Below, piece by piece: positions 1 to 8,513 of a stretch of 64,000 nucleotides of DNA (within the stretch, counting starts at the first letter, position 1; every line of letters begins with the position of its first letter). Source of the stretch: Yinghuangia seranimata (GTDB lineage: Bacteria; Actinomycetota; Actinomycetes; Streptomycetales; Streptomycetaceae). The position numbers and the translations under genes were made by a program. The stretch is from contig NZ_JASAOI010000037.1 in assembly GCF_029953285.1 (NCBI RefSeq), positions 62,001 to 126,000 of the forward strand. Direction: 5' to 3'. Below the pieces are notes generated by a model. That model made no database searches and was not told the origin of the DNA. It worked only from the letters and a program-made list of their open reading frames with translations.

Positions 1-782
1 GCCGCCTCGCCGAGACCATCCCCGTCCGGTACGAGGACAACCCGGCCCTGGGCGCGTTCCCCGGAGCGTTCGGCACCGTCCGCTACGGCGAGGGCCTGCT
101 CATCGGCTACCGCTGGTACGACGCCCGCAAGCTGGCCGTGGCCTACCCGTTCGGGCACGGCCTGTCGTACACCAGCTTCGAGCACAGCGGCCTGACCGCC
201 ACCGTGGTCGCGGACGGCGCCGAGCCGCGCGTCGAGGTGTCCGTCACCGTCACCAACACCGGCGAGCGGGCCGGGACGGAGACCGTGCAGGTCTACGTCA
301 CCGACCCCGAGGCCAGCGTCTACCGCCCCGAGCAGGAGCTGCGCGGCTTCGCCCGCGTCGCGCTCGAGCCCGGCGAGAGCAAGACCGTCACCGTCGAGCT
401 CGGCCACCGCGCCTTCGCGTACTGGCACGAGGCCGTGCGCCGCTGGGTCGTCGAGGGCGGCGTCTTCGGCATCCGCGCCGGCGCCTCGTCCCGCGACATC
501 CGCCAGGAGACGACCGTCGAACTCGCGGGCGACCACGTCGTCCTGCCGCTGCGCGACGACTCGACCGCCGAGCAGTGGCTGGCCCACCCCGAGGCCGGGG
601 CGTGGCTGCGCGCCGCGCTCGACGTCGACGGCGAAGGCGGCGGCATGGCCGGAATGCTGTTCGACCCGCACGCCGGCCAGATGGTCCGCGCCATCCCGCT
701 GGAGCGCCTCGCCCGGTTCCCCGGATTCCCGGTGGACCACGACCAGATCGCCGACGCGTTGAAGAAGTTCAACGCTTCCTGA
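1..782 (+). CDS. Beta-glucosidase-type GH3 hydrolase, C-terminal part
   Basis: The left edge cuts this gene; reading is open from base 3. The visible 259 residues begin inside the second GH3 domain (VRYGEGLLIGYRWYD, then FPFGHGLSYT-like AYPFGHGLSYTSFE) and continue into the fibronectin type III-like C-terminal domain (VSVTVTNTGERAGTETVQVYV). GH3 enzymes remove terminal beta-linked glucose or xylose from oligosaccharides or glycosides. The catalytic aspartate lies upstream and cannot be checked. The last ~60 residues, after the Fn3-like fold, are a polar tail ending in a helix, common in actinobacterial members. No signal peptide can be judged. Family assignment is firm; substrate is unknown. 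Confidence 0.9.
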   Translation, partial: RLAETIPVRYEDNPALGAFPGAFGTVRYGEGLLIGYRWYDARKLAVAYPFGHGLSYTSFEHSGLTATVVADGAEPRVEVSVTVTNTGERAGTETVQVYVTDPEASVYRPEQELRGFARVALEPGESKTVTVELGHRAFAYWHEAVRRWVVEGGVFGIRAGASSRDIRQETTVELAGDHVVLPLRDDSTAEQWLAHPEAGAWLRAALDVDGEGGGMAGMLFDPHAGQMVRAIPLERLARFPGFPVDHDQIADALKKFNAS

Positions 783-792
783 GGTGGGGAGT

Positions 793-831
793 CGAAGCGG
801 TGCCGGCGGTTCGTCCGACGGCACCGCTTCG
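793..831. terminator. Bidirectional hairpin between convergent genes
   Basis: Perfect 13-bp inverted repeat (CGAAGCGGTGCCG and its complement) around a 13-nt loop, between the convergent GH3 and NACHT genes. There is no T-tract, as is usual for GC-rich actinobacterial terminators. Confidence 0.7.
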
Positions 832-855
832 GCGTTCTCAGGGGTCTCAGCGGTG

Positions 856-2868
856 TCAGGGGACGGGGTCCGGGTGCGCCGCCAGCCAGGCCTGGAGCTC
901 GCGGTGGCGGAACTGGTAGGCGACCCCCGAGACGCGGAGCAGGCCGGCGCCGTAAGACCAGTGGAGGAACGCGCCGAGGCGCCAGGGGAGTCCGCGGGCA
1001 CACAGAAGGAAGACGAGGTAGCGGCGGCCGGCGCCGGTCAGGACATACAGACCCGCCACCAGGCTTGCCGCGAAGCCGAACACCCGCCCGGCCGGAAAGT
1101 CCGACGCGACCAGCGACGTGAGCCCGAACGCGACACTGAGCATGAGCCCGAACGCGAGATCGTCGCGCACCGGGCGGCGGGGGTCCGTGGGCTGGGTTTC
1201 CCCGAGTCCCTGGGCGAACCCGCCGAGCGCGGCCGCGACCCCGATGCCGAGCCCGACGGGCAGCCCGAGCGCCCACCCGCCCCGGTAACCGGACGCCAAT
1301 CCGAAGCCGGACCCGCCGACGAGTGCGAGGGTGAGCAGCTGCCACAACTGCCCTCGTCGGCCGCGGCGGTGGAGTATCCGGGGCCCTTCGACCTCGGACC
1401 GGCCCGCGAGCAGGACGGCGGCGAGCACGACGGCCGCAATCACGACGACCCCGACGAACAGCCACAAGGGCGGGGCCGGGGAGCCCCACGGCACGACCGG
1501 GACGCCCGCCCCGAGCACGAGCGCGGCCGCGATGGCCGCGTCGGCGCTGCGCACACGGCGCGCACCGGCCACCGGCCACAGCTCGTGCAGCGCCAGGTCG
1601 GTGCCGGGCCCGGTACCCGAGGCCGGCGTCGTCGCGGCGAGGTGGCGGGCGAGCGCCGCGAGCCAGCGGTGGGTCTCCTCCGGGCCGTAGCGTCCGGCGT
1701 GCGTGGGGTGCTGCCGACAGGCCGCCGGAAGGTACAGCCCGAGCAGGTGGTCCCTGACCGCGCTCGGTGAGGCAAACGCGAGCAGGTCGTCCGGCCGCCG
1801 CACCGGCAGCAGTGTCTCCGGGTCGCGCTCCTCGTACACCGTCACGGCCAGGTTCAGCCGCCACGGCGTGGCGAGCGAGCGGGCCAGCGTCCCGCCGGGT
1901 GCGGCGTACAACGTCTGGACGACCGAGGCCCAGCGCGTCGGGTCGGTGCTGCGCGCGGTCAGGTAGGCGTCGGCCTGGGCGGGGGTGACGGGCGCGATCT
2001 CGATGCGGGCGGCCTCGCGCATGCGCACGTCCAGGGCCGCGAGTTCGTCGTACTGCTCGGCGCGGCAGGTCAGGATCACCGGCGCGCTTCCCGCGGCGTC
2101 CTGGTACGCGTTGAGCTGCCGCAGCGCCGCCACCGCTCGGCGGCGCGGCACCGGGGTGGCGGCCCCGTCCATCTCGTCGAGGCCGTCGAGGACCGGCAGG
2201 ATACGGCGCTGCTCGACGAGCGCATGGGCGTCGGCCGGCGTCAGGCCGCGGTCGCGGAACCGGCGGTGCACCTGCTCGGCCAGCCACTGCTCCAGCGGGA
2301 TGTCGGTGTCCCAGCCGGCCAGGGACATCCGCACCGGCACCGGGTCGGCGTCGGTGCGGGCCGGGTCGGTGAGCAGGCCGAGCACGAGGTCGATCGCGAG
2401 CACGGTCTTGCCCGCACCCGGAGCGCCGGTGACGACCAGGCGAGCGGGCCGCACCGTCTTGTAGTACGCGGTCACCCCGCTCAGGTGGCCGGTCGCCGCC
2501 GCTCCCGCGGCGTTGTTGGCCGGCTCGGCGCGGAACTGGAACCCGAGGTCGATGCGGTGCGCGCCGTCGCCGGTCAGCTGGGCGCGCTGGCGGGTCTCGG
2601 CCGCGAGGACGGCCTTGGCGAGCAGCGCGGCCCGGGCCCCGGTGTCCGCCGCGCCGCGGTGGCCGTCGAGGTAGGCCTTCCACCCCAGGAACGACGCCGG
2701 CCCGGCGAGCACAACCGTCGTCGCCGTCGCGGCGAACGGGGCATCCTGGAACCGCCACGTCACCCACAGCGCGACCACGGCGGTCGCCGCCAGCAGCAGG
2801 ACATAGACGCCGCGCGTTCCCCCGGTCCCCGATCCCCCCACGGCACCATCATCCCGACCGGGGGTCAC
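856..2868 (-). CDS. NACHT-domain NTPase with multi-span membrane C-terminus
   Basis: A 670-residue protein from a GTG start. Two hydrophobic segments at about 20-37 and 48-63 precede a NACHT ATPase: Walker A GAPGAGKT at 148-155 and Walker B LPVLDGLDEM near 224-233, with the acidic pair typical of NACHT. From about residue 420 to the end there are six or more membrane spans, then a soluble tail rich in R/H (YQFRHRELQAWLAAH). NACHT proteins are STAND signalling ATPases, and some bacterial ones act in phage defence. No nuclease or other known effector domain is visible, so the membrane region is the only effector candidate. It lies 39 nt after a TfoX-like gene. No clear RBS was seen at the GTG, so the start is uncertain. 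Confidence 0.85.
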   Translation of the reverse strand: MTPGRDDGAVGGSGTGGTRGVYVLLLAATAVVALWVTWRFQDAPFAATATTVVLAGPASFLGWKAYLDGHRGAADTGARAALLAKAVLAAETRQRAQLTGDGAHRIDLGFQFRAEPANNAAGAAATGHLSGVTAYYKTVRPARLVVTGAPGAGKTVLAIDLVLGLLTDPARTDADPVPVRMSLAGWDTDIPLEQWLAEQVHRRFRDRGLTPADAHALVEQRRILPVLDGLDEMDGAATPVPRRRAVAALRQLNAYQDAAGSAPVILTCRAEQYDELAALDVRMREAARIEIAPVTPAQADAYLTARSTDPTRWASVVQTLYAAPGGTLARSLATPWRLNLAVTVYEERDPETLLPVRRPDDLLAFASPSAVRDHLLGLYLPAACRQHPTHAGRYGPEETHRWLAALARHLAATTPASGTGPGTDLALHELWPVAGARRVRSADAAIAAALVLGAGVPVVPWGSPAPPLWLFVGVVVIAAVVLAAVLLAGRSEVEGPRILHRRGRRGQLWQLLTLALVGGSGFGLASGYRGGWALGLPVGLGIGVAAALGGFAQGLGETQPTDPRRPVRDDLAFGLMLSVAFGLTSLVASDFPAGRVFGFAASLVAGLYVLTGAGRRYLVFLLCARGLPWRLGAFLHWSYGAGLLRVSGVAYQFRHRELQAWLAAHPDPVP

Positions 2869-2907
2869 TGTCTGCAGCGGAACGCGGTTACCGCGCCGAG
2901 GGGTTGT

Positions 2908-3264
2908 TCAGTCCTTCTCGCGGAGCCCGTCGACGTACTCGTAGGCGTCGGCGGCCACCTTGCGCCACAGTTCGAGCGTCTCGGCGTCGTTGTCCTGCGG
3001 CGGGACGCCGATCCACTCGCGCATCGTGCGGGTGCCCATCGTCACCTGCTCGGCGGTTCCGGCCTCGACGAGTCGTTCGACCTGCTCGCGGGGGAGCTTC
3101 ACGATCAGCTCGCCCTTGTGGCCGAGGAACGCGAAGATCTTGCCGCCGGTGCGCAGGCCGGGGCTGGCGAACATCGTGCCGAAGACGACGTCCGGCTCGC
3201 CCTCGTAGTCCTCCGCCACGCGGTCGAGCAGGTGCCGGTTGGGTGCGGTGCGGGTCTTGGTCAT
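2908..3264 (-). CDS. TfoX/YjbR-like small protein
   Basis: 118 residues (MTKTRTAPNRHLLDRV...). The segment FGTMFASPGLRTGGKIFAFLGHKGELIVKLPREQVERLV matches the TfoX N-terminal/MmcQ-YjbR fold found in small soluble actinobacterial proteins of unknown role. The reading frame extends upstream, but this ATG is preferred: its ATGA overlaps the stop of the upstream HxlR gene and AAGGGGA lies just before it, so translation is probably coupled. No DNA-competence role is implied; the TfoX name reflects the domain only. Confidence 0.85.
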   Translation of the reverse strand: MTKTRTAPNRHLLDRVAEDYEGEPDVVFGTMFASPGLRTGGKIFAFLGHKGELIVKLPREQVERLVEAGTAEQVTMGTRTMREWIGVPPQDNDAETLELWRKVAADAYEYVDGLREKD

Positions 3265-3914
3265 CGGTCGGTCCCCTTGCCGGTGTTCGGGAGAAGGCGT
3301 TCGAGTGCCGCGTGCGAGCCGTCGACCACCAGGCCTTCGGCCTGGGCCGCGCGCAGCGGGGTCGTTCCGGTGAAGAGTGCGACGAGCAGTTGCGGCGGCG
3401 CGGTGACGACGGCGTCGGGGCGGCGCTCGGTCGAGCACGGTTGGACGTCGACACGGCCGCCGTCGGCGGTGATGTCGCAGCCGTCGTACAGGTCGCCGAG
3501 GCGTACGGTGACGGCCGGTTCGTCCGGCGCGCCGTCCTGGCAGAGGTAGCGCGCCGGGAGCGAGAACCAGTGCATGCGGAACTCGGCGCCGTCCGCCGGG
3601 GTGAACATCAACGGCGCGCCCCAGCGCACCAGTTCGCGCACCACGCCGCCGAGGTCCTCACCCCGCGCGGTCAGGCTGATCAGGGTCGCGGCGATCGGGG
3701 GCGGCTCGTCGTGCCGGACGACCACCCCGGCCGCCTCCATCTCGCGCAGCCGGTCGGCGAGCAGGTTGCTGGCGATCCCGGGCAGCCCCCGCCGCAGGTC
3801 GGAGAACCGGCAGGGCCCCTGCGTCAGCAGCTCGCGGACGATCAACAGCGTCCAGCGGTCGCCAACCACGTCCAGCGCGCGGGCCATGGAGCAGTACTGG
3901 TTGTACGAGCGCAT
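3261..3914 (-). CDS. HxlR-family transcriptional regulator with C-terminal sensor-like domain
   Basis: 217 residues. The first ~95 form an HxlR winged helix (ARALDVVGDRWTLLIVRELLTQGPCRFSDLRRGLPGIASNLLADRLREMEAAGVV). The remaining ~120 residues resemble the SCP2-like/ligand-binding extension seen in many actinobacterial HxlR proteins. It starts the HxlR-TfoX unit, overlapping the next gene by 4 nt. Two TTGA-based inverted repeats lie just upstream (3939-3976), suggesting autoregulation. HxlR proteins often respond to electrophiles or quinones, but the usual N-terminal cysteine context is only partly kept (QYCSMAR). Confidence 0.9.
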   Translation of the reverse strand: MRSYNQYCSMARALDVVGDRWTLLIVRELLTQGPCRFSDLRRGLPGIASNLLADRLREMEAAGVVVRHDEPPPIAATLISLTARGEDLGGVVRELVRWGAPLMFTPADGAEFRMHWFSLPARYLCQDGAPDEPAVTVRLGDLYDGCDITADGGRVDVQPCSTERRPDAVVTAPPQLLVALFTGTTPLRAAQAEGLVVDGSHAALERLLPNTGKGTDR

Positions 3915-3938
3915 ACGGCCAGTTTACCCCGGTGGGTG

Positions 3939-3976
3939 TTGAGATTCTCAAGTCGGTGGTTGAGTTTTTCAACCAC
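3939..3976. promoter_or_regulatory. Two inverted repeats upstream of the HxlR gene (probable operators)
   Basis: TTGAG-ATT-CTCAA at 3939-3951 and GTGGTTGA-GTTTT-TCAACCAC at 3956-3976, both perfect. The half-site TTGA is shared. They lie 25-62 bp before the HxlR start, where a repressor would act. The second could also be a hairpin after the upstream kinase gene, but has no T-tract. Confidence 0.6.
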
Positions 3977-4038
3977 GGTGAAGGTCGCGGAAGCCACGGC
4001 TGCGGAGCGGCGCCCGATCGGGCCCGCCGTCGCCGCGG

Positions 4039-5652
4039 TCAGGACTTGGCGAGGGTTCCGGACGGGTTGCCGGTGCCGGCGGCGACGGTGGAGTACAACA
4101 GCCGTCCGTCGGGCTGCAGTCGGATGGTCGCCTCGCCGCCGCTGGTGCAGAGCGGGTTGCCCGTGCCGCCGCTGTTCGGGACGTCGGCGACGGTGACGAC
4201 GGTGGGGCTGACCGCGACGAGCTTCTCGTCGCCGGTGCAGTCCAGCCCGACGACGGTGACCTTGGTGCTGCCCACCACGTCTCCGGTGCGGCCCGCGTGC
4301 AGGGTGAGGGTCAGCTGCTGGGGCAGCAGGCCGTCCTGCGTGGTGATCGTGCCGGTCCACGTCCCGACGAAGGCGCCGGGGAGCGTGCCTTCGCCGGTCG
4401 GGTGGGGGAGCGTGGTGGGTGTGGTCGGCCCGCCGGTGATCGGTGGGCCCGAGGTGTGCGTCGCGTTGTCGCTGTGGTCGCCTTGGTCGCGGGTGAGGAG
4501 GAAGGAGGCCAGTGCGGCGACGACGGCGACCGCTGCGGCGGCGACGCCGTAGAGCCTCCGGTTGTGCTTCCGGGGCGCGGGTGCGGGCTTGTCGGCCTCG
4601 AACGGCGGTGCCGTGGGGGCTTCGTAGGGCGATGCGGGGTAGGTGGGCGGGGCGCTGTACGGCGGCGCGTCCTGCCCGTGTGTCGCGGCCTGTGTCGGTG
4701 CCGACGCGGGCGGGCCGCCGAAGACCGGTGCCGTCCATGATGTCTGCGGCGCCGGCTCGTCCTCGAGTTCGAGCAGCGCGACCGCACGCCGGCTGACCTC
4801 GTTGGCGAGCTCGGGCGGGAGCCAGCCCGCGGCGACCAGGGCCTCGACGTCGCCGTCCGGGCTGAGGGCGCGCAGCACGTCGTCGGGCGTCGGCCGGTCG
4901 GCGGCGTCCTTGGCGAGGCAGGCCGCCACGAGCGGCCGCAGCCCGTCCGGGACCGCGTCGAGCCGCGGCTCCTGGGAGAGGATCCGGAAGAACACGGCCT
5001 GCGAACCGCCGTCCCCGAACGGCCCGCCGCCGGTCGCCGCGTAGGTCAGGACGGTGCCCAGGGAGAACACGTCGGTGGCCGGTCCGACGTCGCGGCCCTC
5101 GATCTGCTCCGGCGACATGAACCCCGGGGAGCCGACGGTCAGTCCGGTGCCGGTCAGCACGCTCGCGTCCACCGCGCGCGAGATGCCGAAGTCGATCACG
5201 CGCGGGCCGTCCGGCGACAGCATCACGTTGGACGGCTTCAGGTCGCGGTGCACGACGCCCGCCCCGTGCACCGCCGCCAACGCCGCCGCCAGGCCCGCGC
5301 CGAGCGTGCGCACGGTCGCCTCGGGCAGCGGACCGCGCTCCGCGACCGCCTCGCCGAGCGACAGGCCCGGGACGTAGCCGGTGACCAGCCACGGCTGCGC
5401 CGCCTCGGTGTCGGCGTCCAGCACCGGCGCCGTCCACGCGCCGCCGACCCGCCGCGCCGCCTCGACCTCGCGCCGGAACCGGGCGCGGAAGCCCGGGTCG
5501 TCGGCCAGGCCCGGAAGGATCAGCTTCACCGCGACGGCACGCCCGGTGCGGCTGCGCCCGACGTACACGCGCCCCATGCCGCCCGCGCCGAGCACACGCA
5601 GGATGCGGTACGAGCCGACGCCGCGCGGGTCGTCCGGTCCGAGGGGCCTCAT
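4039..5652 (-). CDS. Membrane Ser/Thr protein kinase, short extracellular beta domain
   Basis: 537 residues. Residues 1-265 are a Hanks-type kinase: glycine loop LGAGGMGRVYVG (21-32), VAVKLI lysine, HRDLKPSN (135-142), DFG (154-156), GSPGFMSPEQ. A proline-rich juxtamembrane linker (300-365) leads to one membrane span at about 367-387. The outer part has a Thr/Pro stretch, then a ~110-residue beta-rich domain starting GAFVGTWTGTI with two cysteines that could pair. It has no PASTA repeats. It probably phosphorylates cytoplasmic targets in response to an external signal; target and signal are unknown. It shares its catalytic-domain style with the three other kinases in this window. Confidence 0.92.
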   Translation of the reverse strand: MRPLGPDDPRGVGSYRILRVLGAGGMGRVYVGRSRTGRAVAVKLILPGLADDPGFRARFRREVEAARRVGGAWTAPVLDADTEAAQPWLVTGYVPGLSLGEAVAERGPLPEATVRTLGAGLAAALAAVHGAGVVHRDLKPSNVMLSPDGPRVIDFGISRAVDASVLTGTGLTVGSPGFMSPEQIEGRDVGPATDVFSLGTVLTYAATGGGPFGDGGSQAVFFRILSQEPRLDAVPDGLRPLVAACLAKDAADRPTPDDVLRALSPDGDVEALVAAGWLPPELANEVSRRAVALLELEDEPAPQTSWTAPVFGGPPASAPTQAATHGQDAPPYSAPPTYPASPYEAPTAPPFEADKPAPAPRKHNRRLYGVAAAAVAVVAALASFLLTRDQGDHSDNATHTSGPPITGGPTTPTTLPHPTGEGTLPGAFVGTWTGTITTQDGLLPQQLTLTLHAGRTGDVVGSTKVTVVGLDCTGDEKLVAVSPTVVTVADVPNSGGTGNPLCTSGGEATIRLQPDGRLLYSTVAAGTGNPSGTLAKS

Positions 5653-5740
5653 GTCCTCACCACGGCCCGAGGATACGGAAAATCGGGCGCGTGCCGTGAC
5701 GGTGCTTCCCTCGTATGGGGGAGGGGAGTTGGGGCGGACG

Positions 5741-6250
5741 TCAGGCGCGGGCGTCGCCCGGGGCCGGCTGCTCCGTCCGGAACGCCCGGAACCCGCGCCG
5801 CTGGTAGTTCGGCAGCGCGTTCGGGTGATCCTTCGACGAGGTGTGCAGCCAGACCCGGCTCACCTCCGGGAGCTGCCGCCACGCCCGCTCGATGCCGAGC
5901 GTCAGCGCGTAGCCGCCGAGCCCCTTGCCGACGAACTCCGGGAGCAGACCGAAGGTTTCGATCTCCACCTCGGAGCCGTTGCGGACGTCGTAGATCACCA
6001 GTCCTGCCGGCTTTCCCTGCCAACTCAGCAGCCAGAAGCGCCGATCGGGATTCCCGGCGAACCAGGCGGCCCAGTCCTCCTCGGTGCGGCTCGCGCTCTT
6101 CCAGCCGTACGGCCCTCCGATCCCGGCCAACGTCGGCGCGATCAGCGGCGCGCCGCCGTCCAACTGTTCGAGGACCAGTCCGGCGACGGGGGCGGACGGG
6201 CGGAGGTCGGCTTCGGCCGTCATCTCAACGTACGTGATCGTCTCGTGCAC
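5741..6250 (-). CDS. GNAT-family N-acetyltransferase
   Basis: 169 residues. The acetyl-CoA binding motif A reads VEIETFGLLPEFVGKGLGGYALTLGIERAW, with V-G-K-G-L-G-G as the pyrophosphate loop, followed by WLHTSSKDHPNALPNYQRRGFRAF, the usual beta6-beta7 end of the fold. Length and order fit a single GNAT domain. It is alone on its strand, 88 nt upstream of the kinase start, and could be transcribed with it. The acceptor substrate cannot be read from the sequence. Confidence 0.88.
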   Translation of the reverse strand: MHETITYVEMTAEADLRPSAPVAGLVLEQLDGGAPLIAPTLAGIGGPYGWKSASRTEEDWAAWFAGNPDRRFWLLSWQGKPAGLVIYDVRNGSEVEIETFGLLPEFVGKGLGGYALTLGIERAWRQLPEVSRVWLHTSSKDHPNALPNYQRRGFRAFRTEQPAPGDARA

Positions 6251-6461
6251 CCGGCCCAGCTTAGGCGGCGCTGTGGTCCGACGGGTGCCCGCGGACCCGC
6301 CCGGACCGCCGGACGGCGAAAGACCACGGCGGCGGCCGGTTGATCGCGGATTCCGTCCCTCCGCGCCCGTGACCCGCGATTTTCCGGAGTCGCCGCGGCC
6401 GTGTCACACCTTTCGGGCCCGGGCAGCCGCCGGGCGAGGCCCCTTGAAGCCGGGAGGCGTC

Positions 6462-6977
6462 ATGAAGAGCAAAGCCGCCATCGCCGGGCATCCCATCCAT
6501 CCGATGCTCGTCGGGTTTCCCGTGGCCGCCTACATCGGGAGCCTGGTCGGGTACGCCGTGTACGCGGGCACCGGCCACCAGTTCTGGCTGAACTTCGCCA
6601 TCGCGCTCAACGTCGCCGGGGTCGGCGCTGCCGTGCTGGCCGCGCTGCCGGGGGCCGTCGACCTGCTGCTGGTGGTCCCGTCCAAGTCACCCGCCCAGTG
6701 GGTCGGCCGCGCGCACGCCGGGTTCAACGTGGTGTCCCTCGCGCTGTTCTCGATCACCCTCGGTGTGTACGCGTCGCACTGGAACGGGCCGCCGCGCAGC
6801 GCCTCGCTGGGCGTGACCCTGGCCGCCATCGGCGTGGCCACGACGCTCGCCGCCGGGGCCCTGGGCTGGTCGCTCGTGCAGGACTACCACGTCGGCATCC
6901 GCGAGACGGACGCCGACGGCGCGCGGTGGACGGCCGACACGTCCGCGGCGCGACCCCGGCACGGGCAGCAGGGCTGA
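6462..6977 (+). CDS. DUF2231 membrane protein
   Basis: 171 residues with four membrane spans. The start MKSKAAIAGHPIHPMLVGFP carries the H-P-I-H-P-x-L-V-x-F-P signature of DUF2231, a family of small actinobacterial and proteobacterial inner-membrane proteins sometimes linked to redox or heme functions because of the conserved N-terminal histidines. The ATG at 6462 is preferred over upstream in-frame starts because the signature begins there and GGGAGGCG precedes it. A short charged cytoplasmic tail ends the protein. Confidence 0.88.
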   Translation: MKSKAAIAGHPIHPMLVGFPVAAYIGSLVGYAVYAGTGHQFWLNFAIALNVAGVGAAVLAALPGAVDLLLVVPSKSPAQWVGRAHAGFNVVSLALFSITLGVYASHWNGPPRSASLGVTLAAIGVATTLAAGALGWSLVQDYHVGIRETDADGARWTADTSAARPRHGQQG

Positions 6978-7014
6978 CGACCTGCCGCCCGCGCACGGTT
7001 CGACAGCTGACCCG

Positions 7015-8331
7015 CTATGCGCCGGACGGGCCGGTCCAGCCGGCCGGGACGTGTCCGAGGCGGACCCGCTGCGGGTGGTCGCCCACCGGCACCGAGGTGA
7101 TCTTCTGCCCGGTCGCGAAGTCGATCGCGGTCACCTGGTCGGCGCCGCTCTCCGAGATCAGGCACGCCTTGCCGTCGCCGCTGACGGTCGCCCAGTACGG
7201 CTTGGACGCCGGGACGAGCGGCCCCTCCTGCAGGCTCGCGCGGTCGACGACGGTCGCGTAGTCGTCCATCGTCCCCGCGACGCACAGCTTGGTGCCCGCC
7301 GGGTTCATCGAAAGCCCGTGGTGGCGCGAGTCGTTGACCCAGGTGGTGCGGTCCTCGCTGGTCGCCGGGTTCTTCGGGAGCGTCTTCACGCGGGTGACGG
7401 CGTCCGAGGCGACGTCGTACTCGACGAAGCCGTTGAAGAACGACACCTGGAAGTACAGCGTGGCCTCGTCGGGCGTGAAGACCGCCGGACGGACGGCGTC
7501 CGACAGGTCTCCGCGGCCGAACGCGTCCAGGCGCTGCCGCATGTCGATGATCCTGACCTGCTGGAACGTCGTCGCGTCGGCCACCGTGATGTGGCGGTCG
7601 CCCTTCGTCCAGTCCAGCCACGGGGCGTCGAACGAGGACGTGACGTCGCCGATCGACATGTTCCAGATGTAGCGGCCGTCCTTGCTGAAGACGTTCTCGT
7701 GCGGCTTGTCGCCGGTCGCGAACGAGCCCAGTTGCGCGCCGGTGTTGATGTCGAGCACGTGCACCCGGTTCGCGGTGGACGCCGACACCGCCACGCGCGT
7801 GCCGTCCGGTGAGACGGCCATGTGGTCGGCGCGGTAACCGGCCACCGGGAAGCGCCAGTTGATGCGTCCCGTCGCCAGGCTGATCGACACGACGTCGGCG
7901 AAGCTCGGGCGCGAGACCACGACCGAGGAGCCGTCCGGCGTCGTGTACATGTCGTCGGCGAACTGGTCGTGCCCCTCGCCGGGCCCGTACCGGACGCCGA
8001 GGAAGTAGGCCAGCTTGACGGGGTTGAGGTAGATCTCGGTGAGCCGCTGGGCCTTGTCCGGGATGACGTTGATCCGGCCGACCTTCGCGAAGTCACCGCT
8101 GGACGCGATGACGTCGGCGGTGCCGTCCCAGTTGTTCCCGACGAACATGACCTCCCGCAGGGCAGCGGAGTTGCCCGGCTGGGCGGCCGAGGCCGGGCCG
8201 ACGGTGAGCGCCGCGCAGACGCCGAGAACCACCGCGACATGCGCGGCGGCGCGCCGCATGCGCCCGCGTCCGGATCCTCTCGTGCGCGTGATGCTTGCGA
8301 TTCCCGCGATGGCGGGCAGAGACGGAGCCAT
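7015..8331 (-). CDS. Secreted YncE-like beta-propeller protein
   Basis: 438 residues. The start at 8331 has GGAGGAA seven bases upstream; a longer in-frame reading is rejected. The N-terminus has a basic region and a hydrophobic stretch ending in a signal-peptidase site after ASA near residue 49 (GPASA-AQPG). The mature part shows repeated propeller blades, for example MAVSPDGTRVAVSASTANRVHVLDINTG and ATVSGDGKACLISESGADQVTAIDFATG, as in YVTN/YncE and lactonase-like propellers. No catalytic residues are evident. About 180 bp upstream of the start are gene-free and hold a 16-bp palindrome (CTCCAA-AGCG-TTGGAG, 8452-8467) and an imperfect GTACCG/CGGTAAC dyad near 8396, likely part of its control region. 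Confidence 0.85.
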   Translation of the reverse strand: MAPSLPAIAGIASITRTRGSGRGRMRRAAAHVAVVLGVCAALTVGPASAAQPGNSAALREVMFVGNNWDGTADVIASSGDFAKVGRINVIPDKAQRLTEIYLNPVKLAYFLGVRYGPGEGHDQFADDMYTTPDGSSVVVSRPSFADVVSISLATGRINWRFPVAGYRADHMAVSPDGTRVAVSASTANRVHVLDINTGAQLGSFATGDKPHENVFSKDGRYIWNMSIGDVTSSFDAPWLDWTKGDRHITVADATTFQQVRIIDMRQRLDAFGRGDLSDAVRPAVFTPDEATLYFQVSFFNGFVEYDVASDAVTRVKTLPKNPATSEDRTTWVNDSRHHGLSMNPAGTKLCVAGTMDDYATVVDRASLQEGPLVPASKPYWATVSGDGKACLISESGADQVTAIDFATGQKITSVPVGDHPQRVRLGHVPAGWTGPSGA

Positions 8332-8513
8332 CGTGCTTCCTCCCACGTGGACGGTACGTGCGTCGTCGTGGTGCGCGATGTGCCGTGCGTTTTGCGTACC
8401 GGACGGTAACAAGGTGTCCGTGGCATCACAAGGGGCGGCCGGGGTCGACAACTCCAAAGCGTTGGAGGGAAGTCGCCCGTTACCAGCCGTTTGCGCCGTC
8501 GGGCCGACCCCGG

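Noticed and set aside
320-2767. Very long minus-strand open frame across the GH3 end and NACHT gene
   Set aside because: Arg/Pro-rich shadow of the NACHT gene; no domain, and it crosses the hairpin between two real genes.
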